Assembly (NCBI GenBank): GCA_902537445.1
Contig: CACBBI010000002.1
Coordinates: 26,765-90,764 of the forward strand
Reading direction: 5' to 3'
Length of the DNA: 64,000 bases
Source: an uncultured Prochlorococcus sp.
GTDB taxonomy: Bacteria; Cyanobacteriota; Cyanobacteriia; PCC-6307; Cyanobiaceae
The position numbers were made by a program, and so were the translations under genes. Below are positions 41,863 to 51,837 of this stretch, piece by piece. The notes beneath the pieces were generated by a model that was not told the DNA's origin, searched no databases, and was given only the letters and a program-made list of their open reading frames with translations. Numbering within the stretch: the stretch's first letter is position 1; every line of letters starts with the position of its first letter.

Positions 41863-42048
41863 CTAGCGTCTTCCAGTAGAAGTACGATCGAGGGAATCTT
41901 TCTGGCTGACAAAAATCAAAAATGCAGTGGCTGGAATAACGATAAGTAAGGCGGCGGCAATAAAACTACCTATCATTCCAACTGCGGAATTATTTGCAAC
42001 TTCAGCAGAAAAATCTGCGACTAGTAATAAATCTGAGATTTGAAACAC
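41863..42048 (-). CDS. psbX: Photosystem II reaction center protein PsbX
   Basis: 61 aa; [43 protein letters not shown]. Confidence 0.85.
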   Translation of the reverse strand: MFQISDLLLVADFSAEVANNSAVGMIGSFIAAALLIVIPATAFLIFVSQKDSLDRTSTGRR

Positions 42049-42129
42049 TTTTTAAATATTAAATTCTCAATTTATAATACGAATTAAATACGTTTCAATG
42101 GGTTATTTATTAAGATGAATTAAATAATT

Positions 42130-42444
42130 GTGATTTCCTTGCTTGTAAACTCTCTTCAAATTTTAGATATTAGTTTAGGAATTTCTCTTTCATATCTAAC
42201 TATAGTTTTTTTAATAAGATTAATACTTACTTGGTACCCAAAAATTGATTTAAGTAAAGGTTTATGGTTATTAATTTCAATACCATCAAGCTCTATTCTC
42301 AATTTAACAAGAAAACTAATTCCTCCTATTGGAGGCGTTGATGTTGGACCCGTAATTTGGATCGGAGTTATAAGCTTTTTAAGAGAAATTTTAGTCGGTC
42401 AGCAAGGGCTTATAAAACTTGCATTGCATACAAATATTTCATAG
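42130..42444 (+). CDS. YggT family (Ycf19-like) membrane protein
   Basis: SYLTIVFLIRLILTWYPKIDLSKGLW...LTRKLIPPIGGVDVGPVIW. Confidence 0.85.
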   Translation: MISLLVNSLQILDISLGISLSYLTIVFLIRLILTWYPKIDLSKGLWLLISIPSSSILNLTRKLIPPIGGVDVGPVIWIGVISFLREILVGQQGLIKLALHTNIS

Positions 42445-42462
42445 AAGTCATTTAATTATTTC

Positions 42463-43809
42463 TCAGTAATTTGGCAATAATTCTTCTTCTACATATTTAG
42501 TATGTATCTTACCCTGCTTAAATTTAGATTTATTTAGTAAGGTTAGATGAAAGTTAATTGTTGTAGGAATACCAGTTACTGCACATTCGTTTAAAGCCCT
42601 ATTCATTCTTTTAATTGCAGTATTACGATCTTTCCCCCAGACTATTAATTTACCAATTAATGAGTCATAAAAAGGAGGTATTTCATAGCCTGTATAAACA
42701 TGACTATCCACCCTTACACCAGGGCCACCAGGAGGAAGCCACCCAGTTATTTTTCCAGGCGATGGCCGGAAATTGTGAGAAGGATCTTCAGCATTGATTC
42801 GACATTCAATAGCATGACCGTTTAAATGGATATCATCCTGATTAAATTCCAAGTTTGCTCCGCTTGCGATTTTAATTTGCTCAGCTATTAAATCAACTCC
42901 TGTAACCATTTCAGTAACAGGATGTTCAACTTGAATCCTAGTATTCATCTCCATAAAATAAAAATTATCATCATCAACTAAAAATTCAACTGTCCCCGCT
43001 CCTTCGTAGCAGATACTTTTTGCAGCAGCAATAGCTGCATTACCCATTTTTTTTCTTAGCTCAGTGTTAATTGCAGGACTAGGAGACTCTTCTAGTAACT
43101 TCTGATGTCTTCTTTGAACTGAACAATCTCGCTCTCCTAAATGAACAACATTACCTGACCTGTCGGCCAAAATTTGAATTTCTACATGTCTTGGCTTCTT
43201 TATAAATTTCTCCATATATAAACCATCATTACCAAAAGCTGCTTCAGCTTCGCCTTGAGCTGCTTTAAACATTTTTTCGAGATTATCAGAGTTTTCAACC
43301 AACCTCATCCCTCTTCCACCTCCTCCAGCAGTCGCTTTTATAATTACCGGATAGCCAATATCATCTGCCAGTTTATATGCCTCATCAATATTTGATAACA
43401 AGCCTTTACTTCCTGGTACTGTTGGAACTCCAACTGCTTGCATAGTTTCTTTAGCTGTAGATTTATCTCCCATAGATCTAATAGCTTTAGGAGATGGGCC
43501 AATAAAAACTATGCCGTGATCGTTACACATCTCAGCAAATTTATCATTTTCCGCAAGAAATCCATAACCAGGATGAATAGCATCAACTCCTCTCGATGTA
43601 GCAGCAGCAAGTATATTTGGAATATTTAAATAACTCTTATTACTTAATGAATCTCCGACGCAAACCGCCTCATCAGCGAGCTGAACATGCAATGCTTTTT
43701 TATCTACAGTACTAAAAACTGCAACGGTTGCAATACCTAGTTCTCTACAACTTCTTACAATTCGTAAAGCTATTTCTCCACGATTAGCAATTAAAACTTT
43801 TTCAAACAT
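42463..43809 (-). CDS. accC: Acetyl-CoA carboxylase biotin carboxylase subunit
   Basis: [54 protein letters not shown]. Confidence 0.97.
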   Translation of the reverse strand: MFEKVLIANRGEIALRIVRSCRELGIATVAVFSTVDKKALHVQLADEAVCVGDSLSNKSYLNIPNILAAATSRGVDAIHPGYGFLAENDKFAEMCNDHGIVFIGPSPKAIRSMGDKSTAKETMQAVGVPTVPGSKGLLSNIDEAYKLADDIGYPVIIKATAGGGGRGMRLVENSDNLEKMFKAAQGEAEAAFGNDGLYMEKFIKKPRHVEIQILADRSGNVVHLGERDCSVQRRHQKLLEESPSPAINTELRKKMGNAAIAAAKSICYEGAGTVEFLVDDDNFYFMEMNTRIQVEHPVTEMVTGVDLIAEQIKIASGANLEFNQDDIHLNGHAIECRINAEDPSHNFRPSPGKITGWLPPGGPGVRVDSHVYTGYEIPPFYDSLIGKLIVWGKDRNTAIKRMNRALNECAVTGIPTTINFHLTLLNKSKFKQGKIHTKYVEEELLPNY

Positions 43810-44069
43810 TATGAAAATAAAATTGAAGAAATGAAATGACTTAAAATAAAAAACTATTTGCCAAAATATTCAACAAAATTTTTTAGTGATCAGAGGACAT
43901 TTTTTACAATACAACCTAAGACGTTATATATGTATAAATATTTGTTTTATGCAATAGAAAAATTATTCATCATATTCAAAAAAACTCTTTTCGAACTTCA
44001 TGCTTATTTCAGCCAATAATGTATGATATTTTTAAGGTTTAAGTATCCCCCGGTTGCTGAAAACCCTTT

Positions 44070-44151
44070 GCGGACGTGGCGGAATTGGTAGACGCGCACG
44101 TCTAAGGAGCGTGTGGCTTAGGCCTTGCGAGTTCAAGTCTCGCCGTCCGCA
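44070..44151 (+). tRNA. tRNA-Leu, anticodon read as AAG
   Basis: 82 nt class II tRNA: acceptor GCGGACG/CGTCCGC, D-stem GCG/CGC, anticodon stem CACGT/GCGTG with loop CTAAGGA, long variable arm, T-arm GCGAG TTCAAGT CTCGC; no encoded CCA. Confidence 0.93.
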
Positions 44152-44155
44152 TTTA

Positions 44156-45442
44156 ATGTATTCTGGTTTAACTGCAATGAAAAAAAAATCAGTTGCAGTA
44201 GTTATAATTTCTAATGGTCCTGGTGAATTAACTACATGGGTAAATCCTGTAGTAGATGAGCTAAACAAAATAAATAAATCACTATGTGATGAAGATAAAC
44301 GCGATTTCACTCTTAGGTTAGTCCTTGTTCCTTGCCCAAATGCCACTGGCAAAGAATTTTTAGTTGCAAATTCATGGAATAAATTCGAATTAATTACAAA
44401 ATCCAAAAGTTTTTGGAAATTATTAATAAAGCCAAATTCTTTTGCTAATTGGCCAAAAAAAGGAGTAGTTATTTTCCTTGGTGGCGATCAATTTTGGAGC
44501 ATTTTATTAGCTAAAAGATTAGGTTATTTAAATATTACATATGCTGAATGGGTTTCGCGATGGCCTAAATGGACCAACGAAATTGCTGCTATGAATCTAA
44601 AAGTAAAAGAGTTAATACCTAAAAGATATAAATATAAATGTAAGGTCATTGGCGATTTGATGGCTGATATCAAATTTAATAGCGAAATATCATTAAAAAA
44701 TAAAGAAAAACAATACATTGCATTATTGCCTGGTTCTAAGAAAGCAAAGCTTTCTGTTGGAATTCCTTTCTTCTTAGAAGTTGCAGATCATATCGCTGAA
44801 GAAAATCAAAATATAAATTTTATAATTCCCATAGCTCCAACTACTGATAAAAGTGAATATTTATTTTTTCAGAGCAACAAAAATCCAATTACTAAATATT
44901 ACTCATCAAAAATCAAAACAATTAAAAACTTCAAAGACTCTCGTTTTGATTATGTAATTGAAACATCAAAAAATACAAAGATTTATCTAATCAAGAAATA
45001 TCCTTGCTATGAAATATTAAAAGAATGTGATCTTGCAATTACAACTGTAGGAGCAAACACTGCAGAATTAGCAGCAATTAGTCTTCCAATGTTAGTTGTT
45101 CTACCAACTCAACATTTAAATATGATGAATGCATGGGATGGTATTTTTGGAGTAATTGGAAAAATTTCATTCATAAATAGATTTCTAACTTTTTTAATTA
45201 AAAATTTCTATTTTAAAAAAAAGAAGTTTTTTGCTTGGCCAAATATTAAAGCTAAAAGAATGATTGTCCCTGAAAGGATAGGTAATATTTCGCCAATAAA
45301 AATTGCAAGAGAAGTATTATTTCTTATTAAAAATAGAGATCAATTAAAAAGTATTAGGGATAATCTAAACAGAGAAAGAGGCGATAAAGGTGCTGCAAAA
45401 AAACTTGCCTATATTATTGTTAATTCAATAAAAAAACTTTAA
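44156..45442 (+). CDS. Lipid-A-disaccharide synthase-related (LpxB-like) glycosyltransferase
   Basis: ISNGPGELTTWVNPVV, FLGGDQFWSILLAKRLGY, ALLPGSKKAKLS, TVGANTAELAAISLPMLVVLPT; start moved downstream of the tRNA. Confidence 0.8.
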   Translation: MYSGLTAMKKKSVAVVIISNGPGELTTWVNPVVDELNKINKSLCDEDKRDFTLRLVLVPCPNATGKEFLVANSWNKFELITKSKSFWKLLIKPNSFANWPKKGVVIFLGGDQFWSILLAKRLGYLNITYAEWVSRWPKWTNEIAAMNLKVKELIPKRYKYKCKVIGDLMADIKFNSEISLKNKEKQYIALLPGSKKAKLSVGIPFFLEVADHIAEENQNINFIIPIAPTTDKSEYLFFQSNKNPITKYYSSKIKTIKNFKDSRFDYVIETSKNTKIYLIKKYPCYEILKECDLAITTVGANTAELAAISLPMLVVLPTQHLNMMNAWDGIFGVIGKISFINRFLTFLIKNFYFKKKKFFAWPNIKAKRMIVPERIGNISPIKIAREVLFLIKNRDQLKSIRDNLNRERGDKGAAKKLAYIIVNSIKKL

Positions 45443-45445
45443 CAA

Positions 45446-46501
45446 TTACCAGGGATCATCAATTTCAAACTTTTCTGATTTTTTATTATTTTGAACTAAA
45501 TTTTGTTCATCTAGTGGTTCAATATCTAAAGTCTCAGTTGCATTTTGAATTGGTCTTTTCGAAGCTAAATTAGTAGTTGATTGTTTCTTTTGCTTAAAAT
45601 CAATATTGTTTTTTTCATCTATTTGATTGACACTATTTTGATTCTCGATCTGATCAGAATCATCATTATCCATGTATAGCTTTTTTGTGTTATTTATTTC
45701 CTCTACAGAATCTTTTATCTCTACATATTCAAGTTGATCTTCATAATCATCTTCATAATCATCTCCATAATCATCTTGTTCAACAACTTCTTCATATTCC
45801 TCGACCAAATTGTTTTGCTGTTCTGAGTCAGAACCTGAAAGTAACTGATTCTCAACAGGTACAAGATTTGCTGAGTATCCATTTGCTTCCCTTTCATCCC
45901 ATGAAGAACCCCCGACTCCAAGTTTCTCAAGTAAGCCACTACTTAGTTGGTTCAATTTCTCTTCCGCACCTTCATAAACAATAATCCTATCGGTACCACT
46001 ACTTACAATTTCCTCAACAGGTATTTCCCAAGTACTTAAAACTCCCTCACCTAAAAGCGGAACGCCAATAGCACCCATAACAAGAGATATCAAATCACCA
46101 GTCTCAATATCAAAAGAAAAGCCAAGAACTCTTCCTAAAAGTTGTCCAGATTCTGTAATCACTTGACAATTAATTACCTTCCCATATCTTTCTGAAGAAA
46201 AACTCTCACTCAGAGAATCTAGGGAATCAACTAATATGACATCTCCAACTTGCTTTATACTTTCTAAAGGCATCCATTTTGGCAACCCTGGTAAAAATCT
46301 TGTAAGTGGATTATCTCTTAGTCCCAAAGCGACCACCTCTCTTCTATCGATATCAACAACAACTTCCCCAACTACGCCTAGCCGTCTCCCAGTGTCAGTA
46401 GTTATAACTTGTGTTCCCATTAATTCTGACCTTAACCACAAACGTTCGCTAGGAACCGAGTTAGGTAGATTCTTATTAGCAGATGTGTTAGACAAGCTCA
46501 T
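45446..46501 (-). CDS. PRC-barrel domain protein with acidic low-complexity C-terminus
   Basis: Two PRC-barrel units (LRSELMGTQVITTDTGRRLGVVGEVVVDI; VINCQVITESGQLLGRVLGFSFD), then an acidic DDYGDDYEDDYEDQ segment. Confidence 0.88.
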   Translation of the reverse strand: MSLSNTSANKNLPNSVPSERLWLRSELMGTQVITTDTGRRLGVVGEVVVDIDRREVVALGLRDNPLTRFLPGLPKWMPLESIKQVGDVILVDSLDSLSESFSSERYGKVINCQVITESGQLLGRVLGFSFDIETGDLISLVMGAIGVPLLGEGVLSTWEIPVEEIVSSGTDRIIVYEGAEEKLNQLSSGLLEKLGVGGSSWDEREANGYSANLVPVENQLLSGSDSEQQNNLVEEYEEVVEQDDYGDDYEDDYEDQLEYVEIKDSVEEINNTKKLYMDNDDSDQIENQNSVNQIDEKNNIDFKQKKQSTTNLASKRPIQNATETLDIEPLDEQNLVQNNKKSEKFEIDDPW

Positions 46502-46546
46502 AAATTTCTTTTTATCATTCTGACGTATAAATTTAAAAAAGTGTGT

Positions 46547-49500
46547 TTATGCAGCATTTGGTAACCCAAGAACTTGAGTATTAGCACCTCTTGCTTGCGC
46601 AACCCCAATTGTTCGTTCAGACGCACTAATCATAGGCCTTCTATGACTTACGACTATAAATTGAGCATTTGATGACTGATTCGATATTAGTTTTGACAAC
46701 CTTTCAACATTAATACCATCTAAAAAACTATCAACCTCATCTAATGCATAAAAAGGTGAAGGTTTATACTTTTGCAAAGCAAATAAAAAACTTAAAGCAG
46801 TTAAAGATTTTTCACCACCTGACATAGAGGCTAATCTTCTGACATTTTTTCCCTTAGGATGAGCCACTAAAGTTAATCCTCCTTCTAAAGGAGAATTAGG
46901 ATTTTCAAGTTGAAGAAATCCATCTCCATCAGATAGATTTGCAAAAATTTCTCTAAAATGTCTATCAACTTCTTTAAATGCTTGCATAAAAGCCTCCTGA
47001 CGCATCGTAGATACAGTTTCTATTCTCAGCAATAATTCAGATCTTTCATTAGATAGAATTTCTAATTTTTCGCGCAAACCATTTAATCTCTCAATTAATT
47101 CTTCTAGTTCATCAAGAGCTAACATATTAACAGGTTCTAAGCTTTGTAGTTTTGCATTTATGATTGAAATTTCTGATTGCAAACATTCAAGACTCTTCCC
47201 TTCATATTCTCCAAACTGCGGGGAAGGATTAGGTAGATCTTTTTTATAATTTTCTAATTTTATTTTCTCGCTCCTAATCTCTTCTTTAAGAGAATGCATA
47301 TCCCTTTCAAGATATTCAAGCTTCAACAGGTAGTTATTATATTCTTGCCTTTTATTTGAAATTGAAGAGTTTAATTCATCTCTTTTCCTTCTCAATAAAC
47401 CTAGATCCTTCTCTAAAGAAGTTTTTTGATTATCAAGATCTAAAAGCTCTTTTTTAAATTCATCTCTTTTTTCTATCCATTCACTATGAGCAATTGCGAG
47501 TTGTTTAATCGATTCCTGCAAGGTTTTTTCTTGTAGTAAAGTAATTTTTAATGAATTATTAATACGCTCTTTATTTAAAGCAAATTGATTCTTTTTATCT
47601 AGTAATGTATCTCTCTCCTTAATAAGTAATTCAAGTTTTTTATCAAGATTATTAAAATCGTCATTAAAAGCTATTAATGATGATTTTTGATTTTTTTCAT
47701 AATTTGCCTTTTGAATGGTTTGTAATTGATCAAACTTATTGTGATAAGGCTTCAATTCATTTCTTAAATGATCTAACTCGTTTACTAATAAATTATTAGC
47801 AGTATCAAGTTTATTTAATCTCGATTTACAATCCTCAATTCTTTGCGAGACAACCTTAAGAGAATCTTGATTTACTTCAATTTCCTTATTAAATGAGGCA
47901 CAATCCTCAATTATTTGACTGCGGTTAGAATTTAATTTACTAAGTCTATTATTTTTTATTATCAAATCATTATTTGACTCTTTTAAAGCTTCTTCGATAA
48001 CTAATAATCTTTCTTTTATAGGACTGGAATCATCTATTTCATTATTAATTCCAAACCTATAAGCCAAATCTTTATTTAACTTACTGCCTCCTGTAATAGC
48101 CCCACTTGTTTCTAATAATTCACCACTTAAGGTAACCAACCTATTTTTTTGTGTAGATAACCTTGCAGAGGATAAGTCTGAAAAAACCAAAGTATCTCCA
48201 AAAACATATCGAAAAACATCTGAATAGACTTCATCAAAAGTAATTAGATTAATAGCTTTATCAATAAATCCATTCTCCCTGTTATTTTCAAATCTTGAAA
48301 TTGCATAATTCTTTTTTTGACTTTTAATTCTATTTAAAGGTAAGAACGTTAATCTTCCAGCTTTCTTCTTTTTAAGGATTTCAATTGCTTTAGCAGCAAT
48401 ATGATCATTATCAACAACAATTTGTCCTAATCTATTTCCAGCAGCAATTTCTAATGCATATCTATTTTTTTCGCTGACCTCTCCAAGTTGAGCTACATAA
48501 CCATGTATACCCTCTAACCCTGCTTCTAAGAGAATTCTGAGAGCATATGAACCTCTAGATTCGTTTAAAGCTTCTTTCCTGCTTTCGAATCTAGATAAAT
48601 CCTTTTCAAGCCTTAATTGCTCGTTGTTAAGCCTTGATTTAGTTTTAATTAATAAATCAATTTCATTTTTTAAAGAATTAATTTCTGAGCTATTACTTAC
48701 CAAGTTTTTATTCTTTGCATAAGATGTCTCTTTTTTTCTTTGATTTCCCTCAGAAAGTTGCTGCTTTTCTAAGTCTAAGGAGTCAATCTGAGACAATATC
48801 TCATCTTTTTGAATATTATTTTGAATAGTTTCTTCTTCAATTTTCCTTTTTTTTATTTCCAAAGGATTAATTTGATTTTTTATACTTTCAAGCTCAGCAT
48901 TTAATTTGATACTTTGTTTTGAGAATTCTCCAGATTCTCCAGCCGCATCAGAAAGTTTTTTTCTGGATAGTTTGTGTTTTAAAGTGAGATCATCAATTTG
49001 CAAGTTCAATTGATTTAAAAAATTATCATCAAAATTTTCTTGTCTCATCTTTTCTGACTCGATATTCCTCTTAGAAATAGCAATTTCATCTCTCTGCTTT
49101 TGTAATTTAATACCTTCTTCCTTATTCAGATTTGATATCCTATCAAGTTCTCTCAAGTTAGAATTAATACTTCCAATATCAGAATTCACTTTTATCAATT
49201 TATCCTCTCCTTTCTCCTTAAGCTCATCAACTAGTATTTTCAAAGCATCTTCTAATACTGATATTTCTTTGCTAATAGATTCTTTTTGTTTATTAAATAA
49301 TATTTTATTTTTTTCAATGTCACTTTCTTTTTTTTCTATAGATTCAACATGCTTAATTTGTTTATCAAAAATAAGAACTTTCTCTAATTCCATTATTTGT
49401 GATAATTTTGCCTTTAACTCTTTATATCGCTTTGCTTTTTCACATTCTTTTTCAAGTTTATTCTTACTAGATTTCAATTCATTTTCTAAAATTTCGCATC

Positions 49501-50137
49501 TTTCTTGTCTTTCGAAAACGTCATTTAATTTAGCATTAGTTTGTTCTATTCTTGTATCAAAAAGTGCGACTCCCGCTAATTCATCAATAAGATTTCTCCT
49601 CTCCTTATTATTCATTGATACTATTCTTGTAACATCACCCTGCATAACAACATTGCTGCCCTCAGGGTCAACACTAATATCTCTTAATATTTTCTGTATT
49701 TGTTGCAAGGTACATTGTTTTCCGTCAGAAGTATAAGTAGAAGCATAAGAACCACCTGGCATAAGCCTTAATTTTCTTGAAACTATCCATTCTTTTTGAC
49801 CTGTATTAAGGGCAATCTCTTCTTCTTCTAGTTCCAAAGGCGGAAGATCCTCTCTGGGAGACCAATCTTGAATATTAAATTTAACCGATACAGATGTTTC
49901 TGATGACTTACCCTCTTTAACTTTGGAGTTATTTATTAGATCTGGTAATCTTTCAGCCCTCATCCCTCTACTATTAGCTAGACCTAAACAGAATAAAATT
50001 CCATCTAAAATATTACTTTTCCCAGAACCGTTAGGTCCCGTAACCACTGTAAAACCTTCTTCAAGAGGAATTCTTACATTTCCCCCAAAAGATTTAAAAT
50101 TTTCAAACTCGACCTGATTGATATGTACCAATATCAA
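46547..50137 (-). CDS. smc: Chromosome segregation protein SMC
   Basis: 1196 aa; GPNGSGKSNILDGILFCLG, hinge, coiled coils, LASMSGGEKSLTALSFLFALQKYKPSPFYALDEVD. Confidence 0.97.
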   Translation of the reverse strand: MILVHINQVEFENFKSFGGNVRIPLEEGFTVVTGPNGSGKSNILDGILFCLGLANSRGMRAERLPDLINNSKVKEGKSSETSVSVKFNIQDWSPREDLPPLELEEEEIALNTGQKEWIVSRKLRLMPGGSYASTYTSDGKQCTLQQIQKILRDISVDPEGSNVVMQGDVTRIVSMNNKERRNLIDELAGVALFDTRIEQTNAKLNDVFERQERCEILENELKSSKNKLEKECEKAKRYKELKAKLSQIMELEKVLIFDKQIKHVESIEKKESDIEKNKILFNKQKESISKEISVLEDALKILVDELKEKGEDKLIKVNSDIGSINSNLRELDRISNLNKEEGIKLQKQRDEIAISKRNIESEKMRQENFDDNFLNQLNLQIDDLTLKHKLSRKKLSDAAGESGEFSKQSIKLNAELESIKNQINPLEIKKRKIEEETIQNNIQKDEILSQIDSLDLEKQQLSEGNQRKKETSYAKNKNLVSNSSEINSLKNEIDLLIKTKSRLNNEQLRLEKDLSRFESRKEALNESRGSYALRILLEAGLEGIHGYVAQLGEVSEKNRYALEIAAGNRLGQIVVDNDHIAAKAIEILKKKKAGRLTFLPLNRIKSQKKNYAISRFENNRENGFIDKAINLITFDEVYSDVFRYVFGDTLVFSDLSSARLSTQKNRLVTLSGELLETSGAITGGSKLNKDLAYRFGINNEIDDSSPIKERLLVIEEALKESNNDLIIKNNRLSKLNSNRSQIIEDCASFNKEIEVNQDSLKVVSQRIEDCKSRLNKLDTANNLLVNELDHLRNELKPYHNKFDQLQTIQKANYEKNQKSSLIAFNDDFNNLDKKLELLIKERDTLLDKKNQFALNKERINNSLKITLLQEKTLQESIKQLAIAHSEWIEKRDEFKKELLDLDNQKTSLEKDLGLLRRKRDELNSSISNKRQEYNNYLLKLEYLERDMHSLKEEIRSEKIKLENYKKDLPNPSPQFGEYEGKSLECLQSEISIINAKLQSLEPVNMLALDELEELIERLNGLREKLEILSNERSELLLRIETVSTMRQEAFMQAFKEVDRHFREIFANLSDGDGFLQLENPNSPLEGGLTLVAHPKGKNVRRLASMSGGEKSLTALSFLFALQKYKPSPFYALDEVDSFLDGINVERLSKLISNQSSNAQFIVVSHRRPMISASERTIGVAQARGANTQVLGLPNAA

Positions 50138-50213
50138 GTCTCAATAGCTAAATAAGAATAACTAATTTGCAAAAATTCTCAATAGAAATATTACGTTTAT
50201 TTATAAATGAATA

Positions 50214-50576
50214 TTAATAATTTTTGCTCAATCTACAAGAATTACCCGAAATTTCAAACAAACCATAAAGAAGTTCACCATCCAAAATGAATCGATAATA
50301 TTCAGAGTCAAATTTGTCAGAAACGTTTTTAAATATTCCATGGTCAATTCTTTTTACAAACCCTCTATTATCAGAAAGTTCATGTTCTATCCTGGATAGC
50401 CATACAAGTCTATGATTTGGCTGCTTATAAATTTCTATAGAAGCTTGATTTAATAAAGGTAATTTTAAAAATTTCCAAGTTAAACAATCTATGCCATTTT
50501 CAACAAGAAAATCATAATGAATATCTATAGAGTTAGCAAAATAGACTTTATGTTCAAGCAAAACCCATTTATTCAT
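50214..50576 (-). CDS. Putative LigD 3'-phosphoesterase-domain-like small protein
   Basis: 120 aa; HYDFLVENGIDCLTWKFLKLP...NHRLVWLSRIEHELSDNRGFVKRIDHGIF...YRFILDGELLYGLFEI follows the motif order of LigD-PE-like proteins. Confidence 0.5.
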   Translation of the reverse strand: MNKWVLLEHKVYFANSIDIHYDFLVENGIDCLTWKFLKLPLLNQASIEIYKQPNHRLVWLSRIEHELSDNRGFVKRIDHGIFKNVSDKFDSEYYRFILDGELLYGLFEISGNSCRLSKNY

Positions 50577-50659
50577 TATCTAGTTGATAAATAAATCGAG
50601 TCTATTTTCAAAACAAAGTTTAGATAAAGATATATTTTCTTATAGAGGGCTCCTGTAAT

Positions 50660-50797
50660 TTAATTACTTGCATCAGGAACAAATCTTAAAGCAATGAATA
50701 GCAAACTTCCAGCTCCAGCGATAGCTGCAGCTACTAATCCAAAATCTGTGGGGATTGTGCGAGATGCAAAAATTAATGATGCAAATGTAATATCCAT
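50660..50797 (-). CDS. Small membrane protein (45 aa)
   Basis: Not in ORF track; MDITFASLIFASRTIPTDFGLVAAAIAGAGSLLFIALRFVPDASN*. Confidence 0.6.
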   Translation of the reverse strand: MDITFASLIFASRTIPTDFGLVAAAIAGAGSLLFIALRFVPDASN

Positions 50798-50986
50798 GAT
50801 GAAATTTAAACTCATTTTAATAAATTCAGTAATAGCTTAACAAAACCTTCTTACAGAACAGAGTAGATAAGTAAAATGTAAATAAACTTTTATATGTTTA
50901 CATTCTATATAAATCGCACAATTCTTTAGATAAGGGTTCCAAATTAAGAAAATAGGGTCTAATCTTAAAATAAATAAGTTTTAATA

Positions 50987-51448
50987 ATGGAGACTTACCA
51001 TCCTCCCAAAGAAGTAGAAGAAAAAAAAGATAACTATGATCTTCCTGAAAAAGAAGTTATCTCGGAAAAATGGTTACTTGAAAAAATTGATAGTTTAATA
51101 CCTTTAATAAAAGAAAAATGGCCTAACATTGCACAACAAACCCTTGAAGCCACAAAAGGGAGTATTGATGACTTAGTTGAAGTAATAGCTAGCCATAGTG
51201 GAACCTCAGCAATTGGAATAAAAAGCCAACTATTTGAAATCATTGATTCAATAAGAGAAAACAATTGGGAAATATCAGAAAAAATTGAACCTATAGAAAG
51301 TCAATTAGAAGAATTATTAGAAGAACTGAACAATACACTAAGACCCAAAATAGAAAGTCCAATAAGAAAAAAACCACTATTATCTATTGCTATTGCAGCT
51401 GGTATTGGTTTACTAGTAGGAACTCTCCTAAACAGCGGCAGAAAATAA
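50987..51448 (+). CDS. Hypothetical protein with C-terminal TM (DUF883/YtxH-like layout)
   Basis: Helical/amphipathic body and C-terminal KKPLLSIAIAAGIGLLVGTLLNSGRK. Confidence 0.6.
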   Translation: METYHPPKEVEEKKDNYDLPEKEVISEKWLLEKIDSLIPLIKEKWPNIAQQTLEATKGSIDDLVEVIASHSGTSAIGIKSQLFEIIDSIRENNWEISEKIEPIESQLEELLEELNNTLRPKIESPIRKKPLLSIAIAAGIGLLVGTLLNSGRK

Positions 51449-51449
51449 T

Positions 51450-51836
51450 ATGGAAAAACCAAAAAATAAAAACTTTGCAAATACAGCTTCTAGAATTTCG
51501 GCTATCGCAAGTTCAGTGATGGATTTGCACGTCAGAATAGCTCTTCAAGAAGTTGATAGAGAAAAAAGAAGATTAATTAGTGGTGGAATATTTCTAGCAA
51601 TTGGAAGCACATTGCTATTATTAGTACTAGTTTGCATCCATATTATTTTTTATCTTTTTCTAAAAAATTATAATAACTGGAATATTGAATATAATTTATT
51701 GCTAGTAATATTTATCGATTTATTTCTTGCAGGCTTAAGTTTGAAGCTAGGAGGAAAATTAGCGAAAGGACCATATCTTCCTCAAACATTAGAGGGTTTA
51801 GGCAAAACAACAAAGGCCGTTTTAGGCAAAAAATAA
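51450..51836 (+). CDS. Phage-holin-superfamily/DUF1469-like membrane protein
   Basis: Two TM helices after an amphipathic N-terminus; immediately downstream of the 50987 ORF. Confidence 0.6.
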   Translation: MEKPKNKNFANTASRISAIASSVMDLHVRIALQEVDREKRRLISGGIFLAIGSTLLLLVLVCIHIIFYLFLKNYNNWNIEYNLLLVIFIDLFLAGLSLKLGGKLAKGPYLPQTLEGLGKTTKAVLGKK

Positions 51837-51837
51837 T

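Noticed and set aside
44054-44155. N-terminal extension of the LpxB-like ORF (MLKTLCGRGGIGRRARLRS...)
   Set aside because: This stretch is the tRNA-Leu gene; the CDS most likely starts at the ATG at 44156 or later
44032-44406. Minus-strand 124 aa ORF across the tRNA
   Set aside because: Antisense to the tRNA and to a well-supported CDS; shadow ORF
49269-49736. 155 aa plus-strand ORF inside smc
   Set aside because: Antisense to smc coiled coil; Ser/Leu/Phe-rich shadow of a Glu/Lys-rich sequence
51450-51836. Prophage lysis holin
   Set aside because: No endolysin or phage structural genes nearby; better viewed as a chromosomal DUF1469-type membrane protein
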